Origin: Balneolales bacterium
Lineage (GTDB): Bacteria; Bacteroidota; Rhodothermia; Balneolales; Natronogracilivirgulaceae
Direction: 5' to 3'
Assembly: GCA_007132495.1 (NCBI GenBank)
Contig: SLOL01000019.1
Location: 1 to 48,767, forward strand
Length of the DNA: 48,767 bases
In this document: one piece after another, positions 26,990 through 34,378 of the stretch
How positions within the stretch are numbered: the first letter of the stretch is position 1
How the letters are laid out: each line of letters begins with the position of its first letter
The notes under the pieces: model-generated
What the model saw: the letters and a program-made list of their open reading frames with translations, nothing else
Told to the model about the DNA's origin: nothing
The model's database searches: none
Program-made: the position numbers and the translations under genes

Positions 26990-26997
26990 AAGGTGAT

Positions 26998-27369
26998 ATG
27001 AAGAAAAACTTTTATGAAGCAACCCTTATCATCAATCCCGTACTTGAAGAAGATCAGGTAAAAGAGGTAAAAGAAGGATTCGAGTCCTTTATTACCAAAC
27101 AGGGTGCGGAGATTGATGAAGTGGATGAGTGGGGTATCAAACGCCTCGCCTATGAAATAGATGGAAAGAACAGCGGCTACTATGTAAACGCCTACTTCCA
27201 TGCCCCGGCTGCGATCCTGAGCGAGCTGGAACGCTATTTCAAACTGCAGGAAAATATCATAAGACATCTGGTGCTCAAATATGACAACAAGATGTTGAAG
27301 CATCGTGAACTGCAGAAAAAAGGCAAACTTCCGGTGATATTCAGTGAAGAGCCGGAAGAGGAATCGTAA
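26998..27369 (+). CDS. rpsF: 30S ribosomal protein S6
   Basis: This 123 aa protein has the S6 ferredoxin-like fold: YEATLIINPVLEEDQV at the start, EVDEWGIKRLAYEI and SGYYVNAYFHAP in the middle, and LKLQENIIRHLVLK-like sequence before an acidic tail (EEPEEES). S6 pairs with S18 on the 30S platform. It starts the conserved rpsF-rpsR-rplI operon, with AAGGTG just before the ATG. Length is normal for the phylum. Confidence 0.96.
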   Translation: MKKNFYEATLIINPVLEEDQVKEVKEGFESFITKQGAEIDEVDEWGIKRLAYEIDGKNSGYYVNAYFHAPAAILSELERYFKLQENIIRHLVLKYDNKMLKHRELQKKGKLPVIFSEEPEEES

Positions 27370-27399
27370 GAACCACCATCAACAGAAAGGAATAATTGT

Positions 27400-27651
27400 A
27401 TGCTTAAAAACCCCGCACATCCCAAAAAAGGCAACCTGAAGGAGAAAGAGTGCAAGTTCTCCAAAGCCGGTGTTGTCTATATCGATTATAAAGACGTGGA
27501 TACCCTGGAGCGATTTATTAATGACCAGGGGAAAATCCTGCCGCGTCGTGTAACAGGAACCAGCGCCAAATATCAACGACAACTCGCTCTGGCTATCAAG
27601 CGGGCACGTCATCTCGGATTGCTGCCGTTCGTAGCCGAAAATCTCAGATAA
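27400..27651 (+). CDS. rpsR: 30S ribosomal protein S18
   Basis: This 83 aa protein carries the S18 core [19 protein letters not shown] followed by [17 protein letters not shown] and [12 protein letters not shown], which binds S6 and 16S rRNA. Only one Cys is present (residue 14), so it is the zinc-independent form. It lies 30 bases after rpsF with AAAGGA upstream of the ATG, and is followed by rplI 22 bases later. Confidence 0.96.
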   Translation: MLKNPAHPKKGNLKEKECKFSKAGVVYIDYKDVDTLERFINDQGKILPRRVTGTSAKYQRQLALAIKRARHLGLLPFVAENLR

Positions 27652-27673
27652 TTACATTTTCAGGAGTTAAACA

Positions 27674-28123
27674 ATGCAAGTTATTCTTAAACAGGATGTC
27701 GAAAAACTGGGACTGGCCGGTGAGCTCGTGGATGTTAAAGACGGTTACGGAAGAAACTATTTGATTCCGACCGGCAAGGCGGTGCTCGCAACAGAAGGCG
27801 CCCGGAAAGCGGTTGACAACCAGCTTAAAAAAGTGCTTGAACAGCGGAAGGCGGAGCTTGAACAAGCCAAAGAATTGTCTCAGCAACTGCAGGGCATCAA
27901 TGTAACCATTGCGGTAAAAGCCGGAGAAAAAGGTAGAATATTCGGAACCGTTACCAATGCGCAGATCGCCGATGCGCTCAAGGAAAAAGGATTTGACATC
28001 GATCGCCGCAAAATTCAGATCGATGAACACGTCAAGGAATTGGGTGAGCATACCGCGACCATCAATCTGCATGAAGAGGTCAAGGTTAATCTGACATTCT
28101 GGGTAGTCAAGGCGGAAGATTGA
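27674..28123 (+). CDS. rplI: 50S ribosomal protein L9
   Basis: This 149 aa protein has the N-terminal L9 domain (MQVILKQDVEKLGLAGELVDVKDGYGRNYLIP), a long connecting helix rich in Lys, Glu and Gln, and the C-terminal domain (IAVKAGEKGRIFGTVT, then IDEHVKELGEHT). The length of about 150 aa is standard. A strong AGGAG precedes the ATG. It closes the rpsF-rpsR-rplI operon, which ends at the terminator at 28164-28198. Confidence 0.96.
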   Translation: MQVILKQDVEKLGLAGELVDVKDGYGRNYLIPTGKAVLATEGARKAVDNQLKKVLEQRKAELEQAKELSQQLQGINVTIAVKAGEKGRIFGTVTNAQIADALKEKGFDIDRRKIQIDEHVKELGEHTATINLHEEVKVNLTFWVVKAED

Positions 28124-28163
28124 CCGCTTTCAAAGACTATCCGTCTTGAATCATCCGTTTAAC

Positions 28164-28198
28164 AAAAGGAAATGCAGTCTCTGTGTTTCCTTTTTTTT
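28164..28198 (+). terminator. Intrinsic terminator of the rpsF-rpsR-rplI operon
   Basis: AAAAGGAAA (28164-28172) pairs with TTTCCTTTT (28186-28194), with an inner CAG/CTG stem and a T-run to 28198. The intron-like remnant begins three bases further on. Confidence 0.8.
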
Positions 28199-28200
28199 AT

Positions 28201-28229
28201 GAGCGCCCGGCTGGGCGTATCCACTTGGG
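28201..28229 (+). mobile_element. Probable group IIC intron 5'-end remnant, copy 1
   Basis: GCGCCCGGCTGGGCGT followed by ATCCACTTGGG matches the element at 34304-34332 at 24 of 27 positions. Both copies resemble the conserved 5' end of bacterial group II introns (GTGYGCCCGGCATGGGYGCA). Group IIC introns typically insert just behind terminator hairpins, and this copy follows the T-tract by two bases. GGGTG, which comes next in typical introns, is also kept here. The rest of the intron is missing. Confidence 0.5.
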
Positions 28230-28242
28230 TGCATCCGGCAGG

Positions 28243-31200
28243 ATGACCCGGGACAACGGAATCGGCCTTTTGAAATATCGGATCGTCTTCTGGATCATCG
28301 TTATCGGCATTGTCACGTCATCTGACCTGAAGGGCCAGGTCCCGCAGGAAAGAGAGATCCGTATGGCAATTCCGGAGGATTCACTTATACAACTTGATCC
28401 CTGGATCCTTCCCGAGTCATTTCAGGTTTGGGCCGACAACACAGCACTCCCCCCGGAAGATTGGACACTTAATACGGTGACAGGCGAATGGAGCTGGGAT
28501 GTTGCAACCGGTCAAAGAACACGTTATGACACCCTCTTGTTTCAATACAACGTCTGGCCGATAGATTTGCCGGTCACTGTGTTTGAGAGGGAAAGGGTGG
28601 AGGCGGACATTCTTACGGATGACCCGGCACAGGGGCCGGAAGAGATTAGGCGCCGGCCAATACGTCAACAGGATCTTTTCGGAGATACCGAACTGCAGCG
28701 AAGTGGCAGTGTACGCAGAGGGATCGTGCTGGGTACGGCCCGGGACTTCTCAATGGAGAGCGGACTGCATTTCGATATCAGCGGAAAGATCACCGACGAT
28801 ATCGACGTGGTGGCATCACTCACCGATCGAAGCACCCCCATACAGCCCGACGGCACCACACAGACCCTTCGCGAATTTGACCAGGTCTATATCCGGATGC
28901 AGCACGAAATGGGTCAGATGCAGATGGGGGATATCGATATGCGGCTTGACCAAAGCAATTTCGCCGTGATCGATCGCAGGCTCCAGGGAGTGAATATTCA
29001 GACAGAATTGAACCAATACGGGACCTATCAGGGGTCGGCTGCCGTAGTTCGCGGAAAGTACCGGGAAATGCAGTTTAGCGGTGAAGACGGTGTGCAGGGG
29101 CCATACCGTCTCACAGGAGAGGACAATGAACAGTTTATCATCGTCATGGCCGGTTCTGAACGGGTCTATATCGACGGTCAGCGAATGGTTCGGGGTGAAG
29201 AAAACGACTATGTGATAGATTACGGCCTCGGTGAAATTACATTCACCTCCAACAGGATCATAACCGACCACACCCGGATAACGGTTGATTTTCAATATCT
29301 GCGGGATGGGTACACCCGTACGGTACTTGCAGCCGAAGCAGCAAACGACGAACTGGCCGGGGGAAGAGTATCGTTCGGCGCATCCGCGATACGGGAATCC
29401 GATAATGTAAATTTAAGCACCCAATTGTTTTTGACCGAGTCGGAACGTGAGATTCTCCGGGATGCCGGTGATGACCCCCAACAAGCGGTGGTCAGCGGAG
29501 CCGATTCAGTGGGTTTTCGAAGAGATGCCGATTTTTTACTGTACAGCCGGGTGGATACCATCTATCAGGGAGAAACCTACGAAATCTTCGAACATATACC
29601 GGGTGACTCCTCCGGGGTATTCCGGGTGCAGTTCAGCCGGATGCCGGAAGGAGAGGGCGATTACCGCCGGGTCGGACGTGCTGCCAACGGTATCCTCTAT
29701 GAGTGGGTGGGGCCCGGATTGGGAAACTATATGCCGAAAAGGAGACTTTCCCGTCCGGTCGAACAGCATATGGTAGCTCTGAGGAGCCGTGTCAGGGCGA
29801 CTTCGCACATTAGTCTGTTTGGAGAATGGGCCGGAAGCTATTATGACCAAAACCGGTTGTCTGCCCTTGATAATGAGAATAATGACGATATGAGTTTACT
29901 TGCCGGTTTGCGGATGGAGCCGTATCCGACACGACTGGGCACGTTTGATATTGAGGTAGCGGGTCGGTATGAAGGCGAAAATTTTGCATATTTTGACCGG
30001 GTTCGTGAAGTGGAGTTCGACCGTCGCTGGAATCTTTCAGAGCGTTCCGATTCCCGGGAAACCCGGTTCGAAAGTACCGGCGGATGGGCCCCTTCACAAA
30101 ATACCGATATTGCAATTGGAGCCGGTCTCATCGAAAGAGACCGATTCAAAGGAGCCAGAGGAGATCTGCAGATCTCGTCGAGGGAGGAGGGGCTTCCCTC
30201 GGTTGACTACTATCTGGAATACATTGACAGCGAAGATCGGAATTTCAATGAAAAAGGAAGCTGGTGGCGTCAGCGCGGCAGAGTTGACTACGAAATATCG
30301 TTGCCGGCCGGCAGTCTTCAACCGGAACTGGAGTTTGAACAGGAAGAGCGATTGCAGGAATCAATGGCGGGAGATTCACTGCTTCCGCAGTCACTCCGCT
30401 TTTTCGAAATCGGCCCCGGACTGTTTTTTCAAATGACGGATAATTTTCGAATCGGAAGTTCGGTGCGCTATCGGGAAGATGCCGGTGTATTGAATGGTGA
30501 ACTGGCCGACGAGTCTTACGGCATCACGCAACGGTATATGCTGGACTATCGCCATGGAACTCTGTTTCAGACAGAAAACGTGCTGGGTTTTCGTCAGCGT
30601 CGATTTGAAGAAATGTTCAGACGGGAACAGCAGCGTCTGGATAGCAGGGGGGTGCTTGTCAGATCGGTTTCCGATTATCGTCCATGGAATCGTTTTGTGG
30701 AAACCCAGTTGTTGTACGATGCAAACACCGAACGCAGACCCCTGATGCAAGAGGCATTCATCGAGGTGGGTCCGGAAATGGGGCAATACGTATGGGTGGA
30801 TATCAATGATGACGGTGTACAGCAAATCGATGAATTCTTCCCGGAGCAGAGTCCCAATGAGGGAACATTCATCAAGCAGCTGGTTCCGTCTGAAGAATTG
30901 TTTCCGGTTATTTCGCTCCGAACACGCTGGCGCACGACCATCGATCCGTCACATCTGATCGATCCGCACGATGCCCGGTTTTCGGATTGGCTGAATTTCT
31001 TGTCCGGGTTGAGATGGCATTCGACCATAGACATCCGGGAAGAGAACCGGACAGAACAGCTTGAGGATATATACCTTTTGCGCCTGGACCGCTTCCGGGA
31101 TGATTCATTGACGATTCATGGCAGATTGTTTATAGAACAGGAACTGGAGATGTTCCGAAATAATCCGCGCAGGGAATTTCGTCTTACCGGGGATCGAATG

Positions 31201-31770
31201 CTTTCGCAGAACCAACAGGCCAGTGGTCTGGAGCGGAGAAAAACAGAAAACGTGACACTGACAGCTGGAGGCCGGCTCTCCCGGCGCTTCCGTATCGCAA
31301 CAAGAGCCACGGTCGGCCGGAACGAAAACACAAGCGAAACATTTACCTCAAGAAACTTCACCATAACAGGTGGACAGATGCGGCCACGACTGGATATCAG
31401 ATGGAATTCGGCAGTACAATCGGGTCTCGGTTTTTCTGTTATCCGGAAACAGGACCGGTATCCCCATGATCCCGCGTCGTTGAGAGGGTTGACGTCGTTT
31501 ATCGATTCCAGACTCAGTTTTGGGACAAGGTGGCAGGCAACCATGCGTGTTGAACAGAGAAGATTTGATCTTGACGGTGGACCGGCTACAAGCCTGGGGG
31601 AATTTGAAATGACAGAAGGTGCCGGTTTGGGACGTACATGGGCGTGGTCGCTGCAAACCAATTACCGTATCAGCGATTTTTTGCGCGCCAGCGTCCAATA
31701 TGACGGCAGAACCCTGACTCACCGACCGGCCGTTCAGACAATGCGTTTTACGGTCAATGCCGTGTTCTGA
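28243..31770 (+). CDS. Large outer-membrane/surface protein of unknown function, SprA-like N-terminal half
   Basis: This 1175 aa protein starts with an export signal (hydrophobic segment about 13-25, cleavage probably near SDLKGQ). Motifs in the first half resemble large Bacteroidota surface proteins distantly related to SprA: RSGSVRRGIVLGTARDF, SGKITDDIDVVASLTDRSTP, LREFDQVYIRM and NDYVIDYGLGEITFTSNR. The rest is a long series of alternating aromatic/polar strands (such as FRIGSSVRYRED) ending in MRFTVNAVF, an aromatic C-terminus typical of outer-membrane barrels. The gene is probably monocistronic. The ATG at 28243 gives the best signal peptide; an upstream frame to 28183 would run through the terminator and the repeat. 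No function can be assigned. Confidence 0.8.
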   Translation: MTRDNGIGLLKYRIVFWIIVIGIVTSSDLKGQVPQEREIRMAIPEDSLIQLDPWILPESFQVWADNTALPPEDWTLNTVTGEWSWDVATGQRTRYDTLLFQYNVWPIDLPVTVFERERVEADILTDDPAQGPEEIRRRPIRQQDLFGDTELQRSGSVRRGIVLGTARDFSMESGLHFDISGKITDDIDVVASLTDRSTPIQPDGTTQTLREFDQVYIRMQHEMGQMQMGDIDMRLDQSNFAVIDRRLQGVNIQTELNQYGTYQGSAAVVRGKYREMQFSGEDGVQGPYRLTGEDNEQFIIVMAGSERVYIDGQRMVRGEENDYVIDYGLGEITFTSNRIITDHTRITVDFQYLRDGYTRTVLAAEAANDELAGGRVSFGASAIRESDNVNLSTQLFLTESEREILRDAGDDPQQAVVSGADSVGFRRDADFLLYSRVDTIYQGETYEIFEHIPGDSSGVFRVQFSRMPEGEGDYRRVGRAANGILYEWVGPGLGNYMPKRRLSRPVEQHMVALRSRVRATSHISLFGEWAGSYYDQNRLSALDNENNDDMSLLAGLRMEPYPTRLGTFDIEVAGRYEGENFAYFDRVREVEFDRRWNLSERSDSRETRFESTGGWAPSQNTDIAIGAGLIERDRFKGARGDLQISSREEGLPSVDYYLEYIDSEDRNFNEKGSWWRQRGRVDYEISLPAGSLQPELEFEQEERLQESMAGDSLLPQSLRFFEIGPGLFFQMTDNFRIGSSVRYREDAGVLNGELADESYGITQRYMLDYRHGTLFQTENVLGFRQRRFEEMFRREQQRLDSRGVLVRSVSDYRPWNRFVETQLLYDANTERRPLMQEAFIEVGPEMGQYVWVDINDDGVQQIDEFFPEQSPNEGTFIKQLVPSEELFPVISLRTRWRTTIDPSHLIDPHDARFSDWLNFLSGLRWHSTIDIREENRTEQLEDIYLLRLDRFRDDSLTIHGRLFIEQELEMFRNNPRREFRLTGDRMLSQNQQASGLERRKTENVTLTAGGRLSRRFRIATRATVGRNENTSETFTSRNFTITGGQMRPRLDIRWNSAVQSGLGFSVIRKQDRYPHDPASLRGLTSFIDSRLSFGTRWQATMRVEQRRFDLDGGPATSLGEFEMTEGAGLGRTWAWSLQTNYRISDFLRASVQYDGRTLTHRPAVQTMRFTVNAVF

Positions 31771-32097
31771 AAAAAAGTGTGGCGGCAGCGGATAATTATC
31801 ACTAATATGCATTAGTAGAACAGAACCAATATTTTAAACAAAAAGTGATTTCGGAGCTGGAAAACGGTATTGAACAATGTAATTTATACCGGATCTTTTA
31901 TCGAAAGTATGTTTATCAGTTAATTGTGGGATAAATAGCAATTTTTGTATGTTGGTAATTATCGCCAATGTTCGTTTAAAAAAGACGAAATTACCCGGGT
32001 TCAAACTTTTGACATTTGATTTAAAATAGTCTATAATCGTCTTTGTTAGAATTGTCTTTCAAAGGAATAAAAATCAGGAAAAAAATCGGAGAATCGT
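31771..32097. other. Intergenic region, 327 bp, AT-rich, exbB promoter
   Basis: No gene is visible. The left part holds a small hairpin (ACTAAT-ATGC-ATTAGT, near 31803) without a T-tract. The right part holds the consensus promoter at 32009-32037 and an untranslated leader of about 55 bases. Confidence 0.6.
32009..32037 (+). promoter_or_regulatory. Consensus TTGACA-N17-TATAAT promoter of the exbB operon
   Basis: TTGACA (32009-32014) and TATAAT (32032-32037) are both perfect and separated by exactly 17 bases. Transcription should start near 32044 and the exbB ATG is at 32098. The TTG-to-TA distance is 20 bases, the same as in the TAnnTTTG promoters of this window. Confidence 0.65.
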
Positions 32098-32838
32098 ATG
32101 ACCCTCTCGTTTAGTGCATTGCTCTTCCAGGGCGCCCTGGAAGAAGGTTTATTTAACATGCTTGTCGGTTATTTCAATGAAGGTGGTCCTTTCATGTGGC
32201 CCGTACTCATTGCTCTAATTCTTGGACTTGCAATATTTCTTGAGCGCTTGATTACGCTCAACAGAGCTGATATCAATACCCGCAAATTTATTCTTGATGT
32301 TAAAGAGGCATTACAGGATGGTGGGATTCAATCTGCGGAAGAGCTTTGCTCCTCGACAAGAGGGCCTGTCGCATCGGTCTTCCAGGCAGGTTTGCTTCGT
32401 GCGGATGAAGGCATTGATGCCGCTGAAAAAGCCATTCAGTCTTATGGCTCCATTGAGATGAGTTTTCTGGAAAGAGGACTGGTCTGGCTTTCGCTCTTCA
32501 TTGCCATCGCTCCCATGCTCGGTTTTACAGGAACGGTTATCGGTATGATCCAGGCTTTTGACGCTATTGAGGCCGCAGGCGATATATCGCCAAGTCTTGT
32601 AGCCGGCGGTATCAAGGTAGCGCTTTTAACGACCGCATCCGGTCTGATTGCCGGTATTATTCTGCAGGTAGGATACAACTACTGTGTCTCGAAAATTGAC
32701 CGTCTTGTTGTGGATATGGAAGAAAGCTCTATAGTGCTTGTCGATTCCATCGCGTTATTGCAGCAAGGGAAACCGATTATTTCCGAAGAGGAAAAGGCAC
32801 AGCGCAATGAAAATAAAGATGATGAATCTGCTGAATAA
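32098..32838 (+). CDS. MotA/TolQ/ExbB proton channel family protein
   Basis: This 246 aa inner-membrane protein forms the proton channel of a TonB- or Tol-type energy-transducing complex. It has three transmembrane segments: about 30-50, 125-145 and 175-195. The family core is APMLGFTGTVIGMIQAF followed by GGIKVALLTTASGLI. A charged C-terminal tail (EEEKAQRNENKDDESAE) is cytoplasmic. It is the first gene of a four-gene operon with a small membrane protein and two ExbD proteins, driven by a consensus promoter. No TonB or Tol-Pal genes are nearby, so the receptor partner is unknown. Confidence 0.93.
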   Translation: MTLSFSALLFQGALEEGLFNMLVGYFNEGGPFMWPVLIALILGLAIFLERLITLNRADINTRKFILDVKEALQDGGIQSAEELCSSTRGPVASVFQAGLLRADEGIDAAEKAIQSYGSIEMSFLERGLVWLSLFIAIAPMLGFTGTVIGMIQAFDAIEAAGDISPSLVAGGIKVALLTTASGLIAGIILQVGYNYCVSKIDRLVVDMEESSIVLVDSIALLQQGKPIISEEEKAQRNENKDDESAE

Positions 32839-32878
32839 TCTGCTCTTTTAACCCTCTTACAATCAATTTTTAGTCATT

Positions 32879-33148
32879 ATGTACGTACCTATAGCAATCG
32901 GACTGATGCTGGCTCTATTGGCCATCGGCCTGGCTTCCATGGTCGGGTTTGGCATTAAAAATGTTGCACAGGGAAAGCAGGAATTGTCAAAAATCCTGAT
33001 TTTTCTGGTACCTATCGCCATTTTTGGAATATCCTATCTGGCTCTGGGAACATTTACGGATGCTGCGATGGCTACCATGCTGATTACCATGGCCATTCTG
33101 GCGGTCATGCTGGTCATCACCGGTCTTCGTACCACATTTAAATTCTGA
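32879..33148 (+). CDS. Small three-helix membrane protein in the exbB-exbD operon
   Basis: I do not recognise a named family. The protein is 89 aa, with hydrophobic segments at about 3-25, 40-58 and 65-83 and almost no soluble part. A short charged loop (KNVAQGKQELSK) lies after the first helix. It sits 40 bases after exbB and 10 bases before the first exbD, so it is clearly part of the operon and may be an accessory subunit of the proton channel complex; this role is inference. Confidence 0.75.
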   Translation: MYVPIAIGLMLALLAIGLASMVGFGIKNVAQGKQELSKILIFLVPIAIFGISYLALGTFTDAAMATMLITMAILAVMLVITGLRTTFKF

Positions 33149-33158
33149 ATTCAGAAAT

Positions 33159-33716
33159 ATGTTGCAAAAAAAACGTAAACGAGAAGAAGCGGAAGTGCCT
33201 CAGGCAGGGATGGCGGATATCGCCTTCCTGCTTTTGATCTTCTTTCTGGTCGTTACGACCATCGATGTGGATACCGGTATCGGGATGCAGTTGCCACCCC
33301 CGCCGGATCCTGATCAGGAGCCGCCTCCCATCCGGGAACGGAATCTGATGAACATCCTGGTCAATGCGCAAGGATTGATCCTGATTAATGAGGAACCTGC
33401 AAGTATTCAGGAAGTGGAGCAGCTGGTAACAGATTTTGTTGACAATGCGAACCGGGCTCAGGATCCCAATCTCAGTGAAGATCCGAGATCGGCGATCGTG
33501 TCCATAAAAACAGACCGGCAAACCCCCTACGAAATCTATATCGATATGCTCGATGAAGTCATTGGCGCTTACCGGCAGTTACGCAATGAAGCGTCTCAAA
33601 GCGAGTTCGGCATATCCTACCGTGAATACAGGAATCGTGTTCCGAGAGAGGATGATGTGATACGTGAGTTGTATCCACAGAATATCTCTCTTGCCGAACC
33701 GGATCCGGGTTCTTAA
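33159..33716 (+). CDS. ExbD/TolR family biopolymer transporter, first copy
   Basis: This 185 aa protein has a short basic cytoplasmic N-terminus, one transmembrane helix (about 20-40) with the proton-carrying Asp in MADIAFLLLIFFLV, then a proline-rich linker (LPPPPDPDQEPPP) and a periplasmic ExbD domain. The C-terminal extension (about 150-185) is longer than in typical 140 aa ExbD proteins. It works with the ExbB-like channel encoded upstream and the second ExbD 17 bases downstream. Two different ExbD chains next to one ExbB are common in Bacteroidota. Confidence 0.92.
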   Translation: MLQKKRKREEAEVPQAGMADIAFLLLIFFLVVTTIDVDTGIGMQLPPPPDPDQEPPPIRERNLMNILVNAQGLILINEEPASIQEVEQLVTDFVDNANRAQDPNLSEDPRSAIVSIKTDRQTPYEIYIDMLDEVIGAYRQLRNEASQSEFGISYREYRNRVPREDDVIRELYPQNISLAEPDPGS

Positions 33717-33733
33717 AATCTTTTGATGTCATT

Positions 33734-34192
33734 ATGTCCAAATTTCAAAAAAAGCAAGCAGGTACCAAGCAGCAAGTTCCAACTGCCGCCATGCCGGATA
33801 TTATTTTCATGTTGCTCATTTTCTTCATGGTGGTAACGGTACTGCGGGAAGTGGAACTTCAGGTACGGGTGGATTTTACCCGCGCTGATAACATAGAAAA
33901 AATCGAACAGAAACGACTGGTCAGCTATATCTACATCGGGCCGGAAATACTGGGTGGCGGACAATACGGAGATACACGAATTCAAATCGATGACGCCCTC
34001 ATTGATGACGTGTACGCCATTCGACGGTTAATGTATGATAAGTTGATGGAAGAGCCTCGTTTGATCGTCTCTCTGCGTGTTGATCAGAGATCGGAAATGG
34101 GAGTCGTTTATGATGTGCAGGAAGAACTGCGGGAAGCAGGTACTCTTCGCATCAACTACTCCACACTTCGAGGCGATCAGGCCCCCATGTAA
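33734..34192 (+). CDS. ExbD/TolR family biopolymer transporter, second copy
   Basis: This 152 aa protein has a basic N-terminus (KFQKKQAGTKQQVP), one transmembrane helix with the proton-carrying Asp (MPDIIFMLLIFFMVV, about 21-35), and a periplasmic domain ending in VQEELREAGTLRINYST. It is shorter than the first copy and lacks the Pro-rich linker. It is the last gene of the operon, which ends at the terminator at 34268-34303. The two copies share little beyond the helix, so they likely form a hetero-oligomer rather than being a recent duplication. Confidence 0.92.
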   Translation: MSKFQKKQAGTKQQVPTAAMPDIIFMLLIFFMVVTVLREVELQVRVDFTRADNIEKIEQKRLVSYIYIGPEILGGGQYGDTRIQIDDALIDDVYAIRRLMYDKLMEEPRLIVSLRVDQRSEMGVVYDVQEELREAGTLRINYSTLRGDQAPM

Positions 34193-34267
34193 TGACCTTT
34201 AACGTCATTGCATGATTCGTTTGTCGAAATCACTGCTGAGGTGGTGTTATAGATTATACAATTTACG

Positions 34268-34303
34268 GGCAATCCGGTAATAATCGGGTTGCCTGTTTTT
34301 TTT
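34268..34303 (+). terminator. Intrinsic terminator of the exbB-exbD operon
   Basis: GGCAATCCG (34268-34276) pairs with CGGGTTGCC (34285-34293, one G-U), followed by TG and eight T (34296-34303). The intron-like remnant begins at the next base. Confidence 0.85.
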
Positions 34304-34332
34304 GTGCGCCCGGCAGGGCGCATTCACTTGGG
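34304..34332 (+). mobile_element. Probable group IIC intron 5'-end remnant, copy 2
   Basis: GTGCGCCCGGCAGGGCGCA, then TTCACTTGGG. The first 19 bases equal the typical group II intron start (GTGYGCCCGGCATGGGYGCA) except for one missing T. It starts right at the end of the eight-base T-tract of the exbD terminator, the insertion site preferred by class IIC introns. After position 34332 it no longer resembles copy 1, and no reverse transcriptase gene or intron 3' end is present. GCGCCC-GGCA-GGGCGC can also fold as a short hairpin. Confidence 0.55.
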
Positions 34333-34378
34333 ACAATCGCTTCTTGATGCCATTACATATTTATAACTAAAACACGGT

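Noticed and set aside
28203..28218. GCGCCC-GGCT-GGGCGT as a second terminator hairpin
   Set aside because: No T-tract follows, and the conserved bases extend beyond the hairpin into CACTTGGG, as in the copy at 34304, so an intron-derived origin explains it better.
28183..28242. Upstream start of the large surface protein
   Set aside because: It would run through the ribosomal operon terminator and the intron-like repeat and would spoil the signal peptide.
31803..31818. ACTAAT-ATGC-ATTAGT as terminator of the surface-protein gene
   Set aside because: The stem is short and AT-rich and lacks a T-run.
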